Assembly: GCA_963737145.1 (NCBI GenBank)
Contig: CAVTRO010000004.1
Location: forward strand, 620,001 to 684,000
Length of the DNA stretch: 64,000 nucleotides
DNA from: AP-15 sp963737145
GTDB taxonomy: Bacteria > Pseudomonadota > Alphaproteobacteria > ATCC43930 > CGMCC-115725
Reading direction: 5' to 3'
The notes under the pieces are model-generated. The model saw only the letters and a list, made by a program, of their open reading frames with translations, made no database searches and was not told where the DNA came from. Both the position numbers and the translations under genes were made by a program. Positions 38,463 to 46,074 of this stretch are shown piece by piece (positions within the stretch are counted from its first letter, which is position 1; each line of letters begins with the position of its first letter).

Positions 38463-41450
38463 ATGAAACTGTTATCTCATCTCTCCCCCGATGGTGGCGG
38501 GCTGCCGAAACCGGCTGACGCGCGCAGGCTCGCGCTTGGGTTCGAGGCCTGGGACGAAGCGCTGGCCCTGGCACAGGGGGACCCCGCTTCTGATCTCGCC
38601 CGGCAATGGAGCGCCGCAGTTGCCGGCAAAACCCTGCTCGCGTCGATTTTCGGCAACAGCCCTTTTCTGAGCAGCGTCGCGGTCAAAGAATGGGCTTTCC
38701 TGACCCGTCTTGTCGAGGATGGTCCCGACCCGCTCTTCGCCGAAATCGCCGCCGGCGTCGAAAAAACCGAAGATCTTGGCGAAGATGCGGCGGCGGTAAT
38801 GCGCCGGCTGCGCGTGGCCAAGCGGCGGGTTGCACTCGTCGCGGCGGTCGCCGAGCTGGCCGGCGTCTGGCCTCTCGAAGAGCAGACCGCGGCACTCAGC
38901 CGATTTGCCGAGGCGGCGCTCGGCGCGGCGCTGCGCCACCTGTTGCACCAGGCGGCGCGCATGGGGCTCATCGCGCTTACCGATGCTGACCAGCCCGAGC
39001 ATGACAGCGGGCTCATCGTGCTCGGCATCGGCAAGCTCGGCGGGTACGAGCTCAATTACTCGAGCGATATCGATCTGATCATCCTCTATGACCCGGCGTC
39101 GGCGCGGGTGAGTGCGCGCGCCGGGGTACAATCCTTTTTTGTCCGCCTGACGCGCGAGCTGGTGCGAATTCTCGAAGCCTACACCGGCGACGGCTATTCG
39201 TTCCGCACAGATCTTCGGCTTCGCCCGGACCCCGCATCGACCCCGCTCGCCATGTCGGTTCCGGCGGCGCTCGCCTATTATGAGAGCGTCGGCCAGAATT
39301 GGGAGCGCGCCGCGCTGATCAAGGCCCGTCCGGTCGCCGGCGACCGCGCCGCCGGCCGACGGTTTCTGCGCGAGCTGCAGCCGTTCATTTGGCGGAAAAA
39401 CCTCGACTTCGCGGCCATCCAGGACATCCACTCGATCAAGCGCCAGATCAATGCGCACCGCGGCGGCGGGCGAATCGCGGTGGAAGGGCACGACATCAAG
39501 ACCGGCCGCGGGGGGATTCGGGAGATCGAGTTCTTCGCCCAGACCCAGCAGCTGATCTGGGGCGGGCGGCTGCGGGAGCTGCGCGTCGGCCCGACCTGCG
39601 AGGCGCTGCGCCGGCTCGCGGGGGCGGGCCGGATCGATCCGGCAACCGCGGCGCGGCTAATTAACGATTATCGTTTCCTGCGCCGCCTCGAGCACCGGCT
39701 GCAGATGGTCGACGATGCGCAAACCCATGCGCTTCCTCCCGACCGCGCCGGGATCGAGCGCATCGCAACCTTTCTCGGCTATTCGGAGACCGAGGCCTTC
39801 ATCGCAGATCTATGCGCGCATCTCGCCTCGGTCGAGCGGCATTATGTGGAGCTGTTCGAGCAGGCGCCGACCCTCGCCGGCCCAGGCAATCTCGTTTTCA
39901 CCGGCGCCGATGACGATCCCGAGACCCTGCGCACGCTCTCCCAGCTCGGCTTTGCCGAGCCTTCCGCCGTGTCCGCACTGGTGCGAAGCTGGCACCACGG
40001 CCGATTGCGCGCCACCCGCAGCCAGCGGGCGCGCGAAATCCTGACCGAGCTCGTACCCGAGCTGCTGCGGATATTCGGCGCTACCCCGCATCCCGATGTG
40101 GCACTGCGGCGTTTCGACCAGTTCCTGTCGCACCTTCCGGCCGGGGTGCAATTGTTCTCGCTGTTTCACGCCAATCCCGGCCTTCTGGCGCTCGTCGCGG
40201 AAATCATGGCCGGGGCTCCCCGACTCGCCGAGCACCTGGCGCAATATCCCGCGCTCCTCGACTCGGTCCTGACCCAAGGCTTCTTTGCGCCGCTGCCTGA
40301 CCTCGACGGTCTCGCCGCCGAGCTTGATCAGGTCATGACGAGTGTGCGGGATTTCGAAGACACGCTCGACCGGCTGCGGCGCTGGGCCGGCGAAAGACGG
40401 TTTCAAGTCGGGGTTCAGCTGCTGCGCCGTTCGATGGACGGCGCGCAGGCCGGAACGGTGCTCGCCGACATCGCGCAAACCGCGCTCGCCGCGCTGCTGC
40501 CGCGGGTGGAAGCCGAGTTCACGCGCCGGCATGGCCGGGTGCCGGGAGGCAGTTTCGCGGTGGTCGGGATGGGCCGCCTCGGCAGCCGCGAGATGACCCT
40601 CGCCTCCGATCTGGATTTGATACTGATTTATGATGCCCCGCCCGGCAGCGACACTTCCGACGGCCCTCAGTCATTGCCGGTCCCGGCCTATTTCGCGCGT
40701 CTCACCCAGAGGCTGATCAGTGCGATCACCGCTCCCACCGCTGAAGGCCGGCTGTACGATGTGGACATGCGGCTGCGGCCGTCCGGCGAAGCGGGCCCGA
40801 TCGCCTCGCATTTCGACGGGTTTGCACGTTATCAGAGCGAATCCGCTTGGACCTGGGAGCATATGGCGCTGACCCGGGCGCGGCCAATAGCCGGCGACGC
40901 CGGCCTGTGCCGGCGAATTTTCGATACTCTCGCGGCCATTCTTCGCTCACCCCGCGATCCCGAGCAGCTCGTCATCGATGTCGCCGCTATGCGCCGCCGG
41001 GTTGCCGAGGAGAACCCGCGGCCTTCCTTTTGGGATCTTAGAAACCGCGCCGGCGGACTGATCGACCTCGAATTCATCGTCCAGTATTTGATGCTGAGGC
41101 ACGCCGCCTCGTCACCCCAGATACTCTGTCGCAAAATCGCGGAGGCGATCGCCGCGCTGGGTGAGGCGGGACTGCTCCCGCGGCAGGCCCAGCGTGAGCT
41201 CGGCGACGCGGCGGCGCTCTTCCGCAATGTCCAGGCGGTCCTCACCCTGCTGGCCGACGGATCGCCGCCGACCGCGGTTCTGGCCCAACCGGATGCCGCC
41301 GCGCTCGCCGCCTGCGTGGGCGCGGTTGACTTCGCCCGGCTCGACGCAGATATCACCGCCGCCGCGGCAAGTGTCAGCAGCTGGTATGATCGCCTGGTGG
41401 AGCAGCCGGCGCGGCACGCGGCTCAGACAAGAGGAGACGACGCGCGATGA
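38463..41450 (+). CDS. glnE: Bifunctional glutamine synthetase adenylyltransferase/deadenylase
   Basis: A 995-aa enzyme that adenylylates and deadenylylates glutamine synthetase in response to PII. The two nucleotidyltransferase domains are both present: VLGIGKLGGYELNYSSDIDL (about residue 187) in the N-terminal adenylyl-removing half and VVGMGRLGSREMTLASDLDL (about 702) in the adenylylating half. Length is normal. The stop overlaps the start of bcp (ATGA). The gene has full family sequence with no disruption. Confidence 0.96.
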   Translation: MKLLSHLSPDGGGLPKPADARRLALGFEAWDEALALAQGDPASDLARQWSAAVAGKTLLASIFGNSPFLSSVAVKEWAFLTRLVEDGPDPLFAEIAAGVEKTEDLGEDAAAVMRRLRVAKRRVALVAAVAELAGVWPLEEQTAALSRFAEAALGAALRHLLHQAARMGLIALTDADQPEHDSGLIVLGIGKLGGYELNYSSDIDLIILYDPASARVSARAGVQSFFVRLTRELVRILEAYTGDGYSFRTDLRLRPDPASTPLAMSVPAALAYYESVGQNWERAALIKARPVAGDRAAGRRFLRELQPFIWRKNLDFAAIQDIHSIKRQINAHRGGGRIAVEGHDIKTGRGGIREIEFFAQTQQLIWGGRLRELRVGPTCEALRRLAGAGRIDPATAARLINDYRFLRRLEHRLQMVDDAQTHALPPDRAGIERIATFLGYSETEAFIADLCAHLASVERHYVELFEQAPTLAGPGNLVFTGADDDPETLRTLSQLGFAEPSAVSALVRSWHHGRLRATRSQRAREILTELVPELLRIFGATPHPDVALRRFDQFLSHLPAGVQLFSLFHANPGLLALVAEIMAGAPRLAEHLAQYPALLDSVLTQGFFAPLPDLDGLAAELDQVMTSVRDFEDTLDRLRRWAGERRFQVGVQLLRRSMDGAQAGTVLADIAQTALAALLPRVEAEFTRRHGRVPGGSFAVVGMGRLGSREMTLASDLDLILIYDAPPGSDTSDGPQSLPVPAYFARLTQRLISAITAPTAEGRLYDVDMRLRPSGEAGPIASHFDGFARYQSESAWTWEHMALTRARPIAGDAGLCRRIFDTLAAILRSPRDPEQLVIDVAAMRRRVAEENPRPSFWDLRNRAGGLIDLEFIVQYLMLRHAASSPQILCRKIAEAIAALGEAGLLPRQAQRELGDAAALFRNVQAVLTLLADGSPPTAVLAQPDAAALAACVGAVDFARLDADITAAAASVSSWYDRLVEQPARHAAQTRGDDAR

Positions 41451-41911
41451 GTGTCGAGATCGGCGAAAAAGCCCCGGACTTCACACTGCGCACTGACGGC
41501 AACGGCAGTGTCACGTTGTCCGCGCTGAAGGGCAAAAAGGTCGTCCTTTACTTTTATCCTAAGGACGACACGTCCGGCTGCACCGCCGAAGCGTGCGGAT
41601 TTCGCGACGCCTTGCCGGACTACAGCGGGACGGAGGCCGTGGTGATCGGGATCTCGAAGGATTCGGCCGCCTCGCACGACAAGTTCAAAAAGAAGCACGC
41701 GCTCCCGTTCATCCTCGCTTCCGATGCGGGCTCCGATGTCTGCGAAAAATACGGTGTTTGGGTCGAGAAAAGCATGTACGGGCGCAAGTATATGGGGATC
41801 GAACGCTGCACCTTCCTGATCGACCGGGAGGGTATCGTGCGCGGCGTGTGGCACAAGGTCAGGGTGCCGGGCCACGTCGCCGAAGTGCTCAAGACAGCGC
41901 AGGCCCTTTAG
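41447..41911 (+). CDS. bcp: Thioredoxin-dependent peroxiredoxin, Bcp/PrxQ type
   Basis: A 154-aa peroxiredoxin that reduces peroxides. The peroxidatic C45 and resolving C50 lie in DDTSGCTAEACGFRD, the spacing typical of atypical 2-Cys BCP/PrxQ. FLIDREGIVRGVWHKVRVPG is the usual C-terminal section. It overlaps glnE by four bases, so it is co-translated, and converges with the FMN reductase on the other strand. Confidence 0.95.
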   Translation: MSVEIGEKAPDFTLRTDGNGSVTLSALKGKKVVLYFYPKDDTSGCTAEACGFRDALPDYSGTEAVVIGISKDSAASHDKFKKKHALPFILASDAGSDVCEKYGVWVEKSMYGRKYMGIERCTFLIDREGIVRGVWHKVRVPGHVAEVLKTAQAL

Positions 41912-42459
41912 CCGCCCGCCACACCTTGATCTCATGCAGCAGCGCCTCGACGGCGCCGCAAGCAAAACCGAGACACGTCTCGTCGACCAGCCGCCCGTCG
42001 CGGATTTTGTCGGCCGAGGAAGTAATGGTTACCTCGCGCGCCAACGCGACCCGCGACAACATCGAGTTCGAGGGCGACGCGCAAATGCTCGAGGCATCGC
42101 GCGCCGCCGAGCGCGCCGCGCGACGTCGCCATGATGGCGACAGGTTTGTATGCCATAACCGAGGTAAAGGCAGGGCGCGACGCCCAGTCGAGCGCGTTCT
42201 TCAGGACACCGGGAATGCTGTGGTTGAACTCCGGCGCGCACAGCACGAGTCCGTCGCTCTCGGCGATTGCCGTGAGGAGTTCCTTTACAGGCGCGGGCCG
42301 TTTCTCCCCCTCGAAATCCTGATTGTAGAGCGGGATGATCCCGAGGTCCCAAATCACGATTTCGGCGCGGCCGGAGAATTTCTCGCGCAGCGTTTCCAGC
42401 ACCGCATTCGAATAAGAGCCGCTGCGCAGGCTGCCGGACATTCCAATAAGTCGGATCAC
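41889..42459 (-). CDS. NAD(P)H-dependent FMN reductase, one frameshift
   Basis: A ~190-aa flavodoxin-like reductase. MIRLIGMSGSLRSGSYSNAV is the FMN phosphate-binding loop, and VLCAPEFNHSIPGVLKNALD the conserved NADPH-dependent FMN reductase motif. The last 57 or so residues (AREVTITSSADKIRDGRLVD to AAKGPALS) are in another frame; deleting one G of the run at 42050-42052 (plus-strand C) joins them. Without the correction the end reads as Arg-rich nonsense. Partner monooxygenase unknown, though several flavin-dependent ones are nearby. Confidence 0.83.
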
Positions 42460-42574
42460 GGGGGTTCCCTATTGGCGGAATGAGCGGTCCTCATAGCGAA
42501 ACCCGCTCGCCAATGCCAATCTTCTCGCGCAGGATGCGCGGCTGCTTCGAATTGAAGGAAGGAGCTTGCCGGAC

Positions 42575-43735
42575 GTGACTTTGCGCGCCTCCCGCCGGGG
42601 CTTGGTGCCGCCCTTTATCGCGATGGACGTGCTGCGTGTGGCCAACGCGCGCGAGGCCGCCGGCGCCGACGTGATCCATCTCGAAGTCGGCCAGCCAGGG
42701 ACGTCGGCACCCGAGGCGGTGCTCGAAGCCGCTCGCCGCGCGTTGATTGGCGAGCGGATCGGCTATACCGATGCGCTGGGCCTTGCGCCATTGCGGCAGG
42801 CGATCGCCGGCCACTACAAATCGCAATATGGTATCGCCGTCGACCCTGCCGAGGTTGTCGTCACGACCGGCTCCTCAACCGCGTTTCAGCTCGCTTTTCT
42901 CGCCGCCTTCGACCCTGGCGATCGGGTGGGGCTCGCAGTTCCGGGGTACCCGGCCTATCGCAACATCCTGAGGGCGCTCGACATCGAGCCGGTGCTGATC
43001 GAAGTCGGCGAGAACGCCCATTACCAGCCGACACCCCAGCTACTGGCCGATTTGGGCGCTCTCGACGGGCTGATCATCGCCAGCCCGGCCAATCCGACCG
43101 GAACGATGATCGGTGCCGCCGACCTCGCCCGGCTCGCCGGCTATTGCCATGATCACGGCATCCGTCTGATCTCGGACGAGATCTATCACGGCATCACTTA
43201 TGAGAGCGCGGCCGCCACAGCGCGTGCTTTCGGGCAAGAGGCGGTCATCGTCAACTCGTTTTCGAAATACTACAGCATGACCGGATGGCGGCTCGGCTGG
43301 ATGCTGGTGCCGCCGGATCTGGCGCGCTCGGTCGAGTGCCTGGCGCAGAATTTCTACGTCTCGCCGCCGACATTGTCGCAGCTCGCCGCGCTCCCGGTGT
43401 TCAATTGCCGCACCGAGCTCGACGGCCACGTCGTGCGCTACCGCGCCAACCGCGATCTGTTGATCGGTAAACTGTCGGCTGCCGGTCTCACCCGCTTTGC
43501 GCCGGCCGAAGGAGCGTTCTACCTCTATGTCGACATCTCGAGCCTGACGCGCGACAGCGAGGGTTTTTGCCGTCGCCTCCTCGCCGAAACCGGAGTCGCA
43601 GTGACCCCGGGCCTCGATTTCGACCCGATCCATGGCGGCGGCTGGGTCCGTTTCTCGTTTGCCGGCTCGACCGAAGATGTCGCCGAGGCGGGGCGCCGCC
43701 TGGCGGATTGGCTGCCGCGGGCAGCTCCATCTTGA
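42575..43735 (+). CDS. PLP-dependent class I/II aminotransferase
   Basis: A 386-aa fold-type I aminotransferase. The PLP lysine is in NSFSKYYSMTGWRLGW, the cofactor Asp/Asn region reads SPANPTGTMIGAADL and LISDEIYHGI, and RFSFAGSTEDVAEAGRRL carries the carboxylate-binding Arg. The GTG at 42575 is 10 nt after GGAAGGAG, preferred over the TTG at 42566. Substrate is probably an amino acid/oxo-acid pair of the aspartate aminotransferase type. Its stop lies in the first of three 15-bp repeats. Confidence 0.9.
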   Translation: MTLRASRRGLVPPFIAMDVLRVANAREAAGADVIHLEVGQPGTSAPEAVLEAARRALIGERIGYTDALGLAPLRQAIAGHYKSQYGIAVDPAEVVVTTGSSTAFQLAFLAAFDPGDRVGLAVPGYPAYRNILRALDIEPVLIEVGENAHYQPTPQLLADLGALDGLIIASPANPTGTMIGAADLARLAGYCHDHGIRLISDEIYHGITYESAAATARAFGQEAVIVNSFSKYYSMTGWRLGWMLVPPDLARSVECLAQNFYVSPPTLSQLAALPVFNCRTELDGHVVRYRANRDLLIGKLSAAGLTRFAPAEGAFYLYVDISSLTRDSEGFCRRLLAETGVAVTPGLDFDPIHGGGWVRFSFAGSTEDVAEAGRRLADWLPRAAPS

Positions 43736-43765
43736 GCAGCTCCATCTTGAGCAGCTCCATCTTGA
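43721..43765 (+). repeat. Three tandem 15-bp repeats
   Basis: GCAGCTCCATCTTGA occurs three times without change (43721-43735, 43736-43750, 43751-43765). The first unit holds the aminotransferase stop codon and the last provides the TTGA of the TTGACA -35 box of the imuA promoter. Confidence 0.9.
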
Positions 43766-43791
43766 CAGGAAGCGAATTCAAGAACAAAAAT
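43762..43791 (+). promoter_or_regulatory. Promoter of the SOS mutasome operon
   Basis: TTGACA (43762-43767) is a perfect -35 box; with an 18-bp spacer AAAAAT (43786-43791) can serve as -10. The LexA box covers the -10 region and initiation would be at or just after the imuA ATG. Confidence 0.65.
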
Positions 43792-43796
43792 AGAAC
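43782..43796 (+). promoter_or_regulatory. LexA (SOS) box
   Basis: GAAC-AAAAATA-GAAC matches the alphaproteobacterial GAAC-N7-GAAC LexA operator exactly and abuts the ATG of imuA at 43797. Binding would block the promoter above, making the operon damage-inducible. Confidence 0.9.
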
Positions 43797-44549
43797 ATGA
43801 ATTTGGTTTCCGAACTGCGCGAGCGCGTCCGGCGGATCGAGCGGTCGCCGACGATGGCGCATGGAGTGTTGCCCTTTGGTGTCGCGGCGATCGACCAGGC
43901 ATTGCCGGGCGGCGGGCTCGCGCGGGGCGCTTTGCACGAAATCCTGGGGGCAGGCGGCGACGAGGAGGATGGCGCGCTCCCCGCCGCTTTTGCCGCTCAC
44001 ATTCTCGGCCGCCTCACGGGGGTGGTGCTGTGGTGCCTGCCGCGCCCAGACCTTTACGGGCCGGGCCTCGCTGTACACGGGCTCGATCCCGGGCGGGTCG
44101 TGATGGTCCGGGCATCGCGTGATGCCGAGATCCTGTGGGCGATGGAAGAAGGGCTGCGCGCCCCGGGCATCGCCGCGGTGGTCGGCGAAATCGGATCGCT
44201 CCCCATGGTGGCGAGCCGCCGATTGCAGCTCGCCGCGGAACACTCCGGCATCACCGCCTTTCTGCTGCGGCGCTGGCGCGACGGAGGTCAGGCGGCGCGC
44301 GAACGCGCTCTGCCGAACGCGGCCGTAACCCGCTGGCGCATCGCCGCGTTGCCGTCGCGTCCTCACCGCGGCGAGCCGGGGGTCGGGAATCCGAGGTGGC
44401 GCGTCGAGCTCTTGCGCTGCCGCGGCGGCGAGCCGGCGTCATGGGAATTAGAGGTGCCGGATGCGACGGATCATGTATCTCTGGCTGCCACGCTGGCCGA
44501 TCGACCGGCGGCGCCTGTCACAGCGGAAAAATATCGCCGCGCCGGCTGA
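43797..44549 (+). CDS. imuA: ImuA, SOS mutasome RecA/SulA-like protein
   Basis: A 250-aa RecA-like accessory protein required with ImuB and DnaE2 for damage-induced mutagenesis. Conserved text is FGVAAIDQALPGGGLARGAL, LWCLPRPDLYGPGLAVHGLD, PGIAAVVGEIGSLPMVASRR and SGITAFLLRR. Its start codon touches the LexA box, so the message may be leaderless or translation may begin a little downstream. It is the first gene of an operon; its end overlaps imuB by 89 nt. Confidence 0.93.
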   Translation: MNLVSELRERVRRIERSPTMAHGVLPFGVAAIDQALPGGGLARGALHEILGAGGDEEDGALPAAFAAHILGRLTGVVLWCLPRPDLYGPGLAVHGLDPGRVVMVRASRDAEILWAMEEGLRAPGIAAVVGEIGSLPMVASRRLQLAAEHSGITAFLLRRWRDGGQAARERALPNAAVTRWRIAALPSRPHRGEPGVGNPRWRVELLRCRGGEPASWELEVPDATDHVSLAATLADRPAAPVTAEKYRRAG

Positions 44550-46074
44550 AGAGGCCCCGTTCGCCACGGTTGCCGATATTGCCGGAAGGCGGCTTCTCGC
44601 CGCGGTCAACCCGGCTGCAACCGCCGCCGGCTTGGCTGCGGGAATGCCGCTGGCGGATGCGCTCTCTTTTCTGCCCGGCCTCGCCACCGCCCTGGCGAAG
44701 CCAGCGAAGGACGCCGCCGCGCTTCAGCGGCTGGCTGAATGGTGCGGCCGCTACAGCCCATGGACCGCTCCCGATGGCGCAGATGGGGTGCGGATCGAGA
44801 TCACCGGCTCGGCCCATCTCTGGGGCGGTGAAAGAGCGCTCGCTGCCGATTTGGCAGCCCGGCTCGACCGCCGGGGTGTCGCCAGCCGCCTCGCCATTGC
44901 CGATACGCTCGGCGCTGCGTGGGCGATGGCCCGCTTTGCGGAAGCGAGCGGCAATGTCGTCATTCTGGCTCAGGGAGAGCTTCGCGCCGCCCTCGCTTCG
45001 TTGCCGGTGGAAGCCCTCCGCCTCGACCCGATCACCGCTCAAGGGCTGCGGCGGGTCGGGTTGAAGCGGGTCGGCGATCTCTATGCGATGCCGCGCGATG
45101 CGCTGGCCCGCCGGTTCGGTGAGACCGTGGCGCGGCTGCTCGATCAGGCGCTAGACGAGATGCCGGAGCCGTTGTCGCCACTCGGCGAGACGCCAAGCCG
45201 GCGGGTGCGGTTGAGCTTCGCGGAGCCGATTAGCGAGCCCGCCGATCTGATACTGGCAACGGAGCGGCTCACCGCGGATCTCGTCCTTCGCTTGGCACGG
45301 GAGGGGACGGGGACGCGGCGGCTCGATCTCGGCTTTCACCGCGTCGATGGCCGGGTCGAGCGAATCCGCCTCGGCACCGCTCGCCCGAGCCGTGATCCGC
45401 GTCATATTGCGGCGCTCTTCAAGGAGCGGGTCGACACCGTCGATCCCGGCCTCGGCATCGAAGACATGATCCTCGCCGCCTTTGCGGTCGAACCCCTGCC
45501 GGCCGAGCAGATCGGCCTTCCCGGCCATGCTGCCCGCAACGAGACGAGCGGCATCGCCCCGCTCCTCGACCGGCTCGGCAACCGGCTGGGGCTCGACGCA
45601 ATATCACAGCTCAAGCCGCGCGAGAGCCATATCCCCGAGCGAGCTTCGGTAAGAGTGCCGATTGGCGAGGCTCTTGCTTTATCCGTCACCCCCGCGAAAG
45701 CGGGGGCCCAGGGGCAACCAATACCAGGACCCGGGTCTCTGGATCCCCGCTTGCGCGGGGATGACGGAATACGACCGCCGCGGCCGATCCGGTTGTTCGA
45801 CCCGCCGGAGCCGGTCGAGGCGTTCTGGCTGTTGCCCGACGACCCGCCGTTCCGGTTCATGTGGCGGCGCCGCCGGCATCGGGTCATGCGCGCCGACGGG
45901 CCGGAGCGGATCGCTGACGAATGGTGGCGGCCGGAAGGCTCCGGCGCCGTGGATGCGATCCGCGATTATTACCGGGTCGAGGACGAAGAGGGACGGCGCT
46001 TCTGGCTGTTTCGGGCGGGTCTCCACGGCGGCGACCGCGAGCCGCGCTGGTTTGTCCATGGCGTTTTTTCTTGA
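44461..46074 (+). CDS. imuB: ImuB, catalytically inactive Y-family polymerase homolog, with an in-frame repeat insertion
   Basis: A 537-aa Y-family-like protein that bridges DnaE2 and the beta clamp. It begins MRRIMYLWLPRWPIDRRR and has VRIEITGSAHLWGGE, the degenerate version of the Y-family active site, then GLKRVGDLYAMPRDALARRF (HhH). The C-terminal region ends WFVHGVFS. Residues encoded by about 45683-45767 (SVTPAKAGAQG to LRGDDG) are a paired palindrome translated in frame, between GEALAL and RLFDPPEPVEAFW. That stretch is not part of the normal family. The stop overlaps the dnaE2 start. Confidence 0.93.
   Translation: MRRIMYLWLPRWPIDRRRLSQRKNIAAPAEEAPFATVADIAGRRLLAAVNPAATAAGLAAGMPLADALSFLPGLATALAKPAKDAAALQRLAEWCGRYSPWTAPDGADGVRIEITGSAHLWGGERALAADLAARLDRRGVASRLAIADTLGAAWAMARFAEASGNVVILAQGELRAALASLPVEALRLDPITAQGLRRVGLKRVGDLYAMPRDALARRFGETVARLLDQALDEMPEPLSPLGETPSRRVRLSFAEPISEPADLILATERLTADLVLRLAREGTGTRRLDLGFHRVDGRVERIRLGTARPSRDPRHIAALFKERVDTVDPGLGIEDMILAAFAVEPLPAEQIGLPGHAARNETSGIAPLLDRLGNRLGLDAISQLKPRESHIPERASVRVPIGEALALSVTPAKAGAQGQPIPGPGSLDPRLRGDDGIRPPRPIRLFDPPEPVEAFWLLPDDPPFRFMWRRRRHRVMRADGPERIADEWWRPEGSGAVDAIRDYYRVEDEEGRRFWLFRAGLHGGDREPRWFVHGVFS
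45683..45767. repeat. Paired palindrome (REPIN-like, family 1) inside imuB
   Basis: Left arm CCGTCACCCCCGCGAAAGCG.. with stem CCCCCGC-GAAA-GCGGGGG (45689-45706). Right arm inverted, stem CCCCGC-TTGC-GCGGGG (45745-45760), ending ATGACGG. A ~26-bp spacer separates them. It is translated without a stop as part of ImuB. Confidence 0.9.

Noticed and set aside
43721..43765. CRISPR-like or VNTR coding repeat
   Set aside because: Only three contiguous 15-bp units, mostly after a stop codon, with no spacers.
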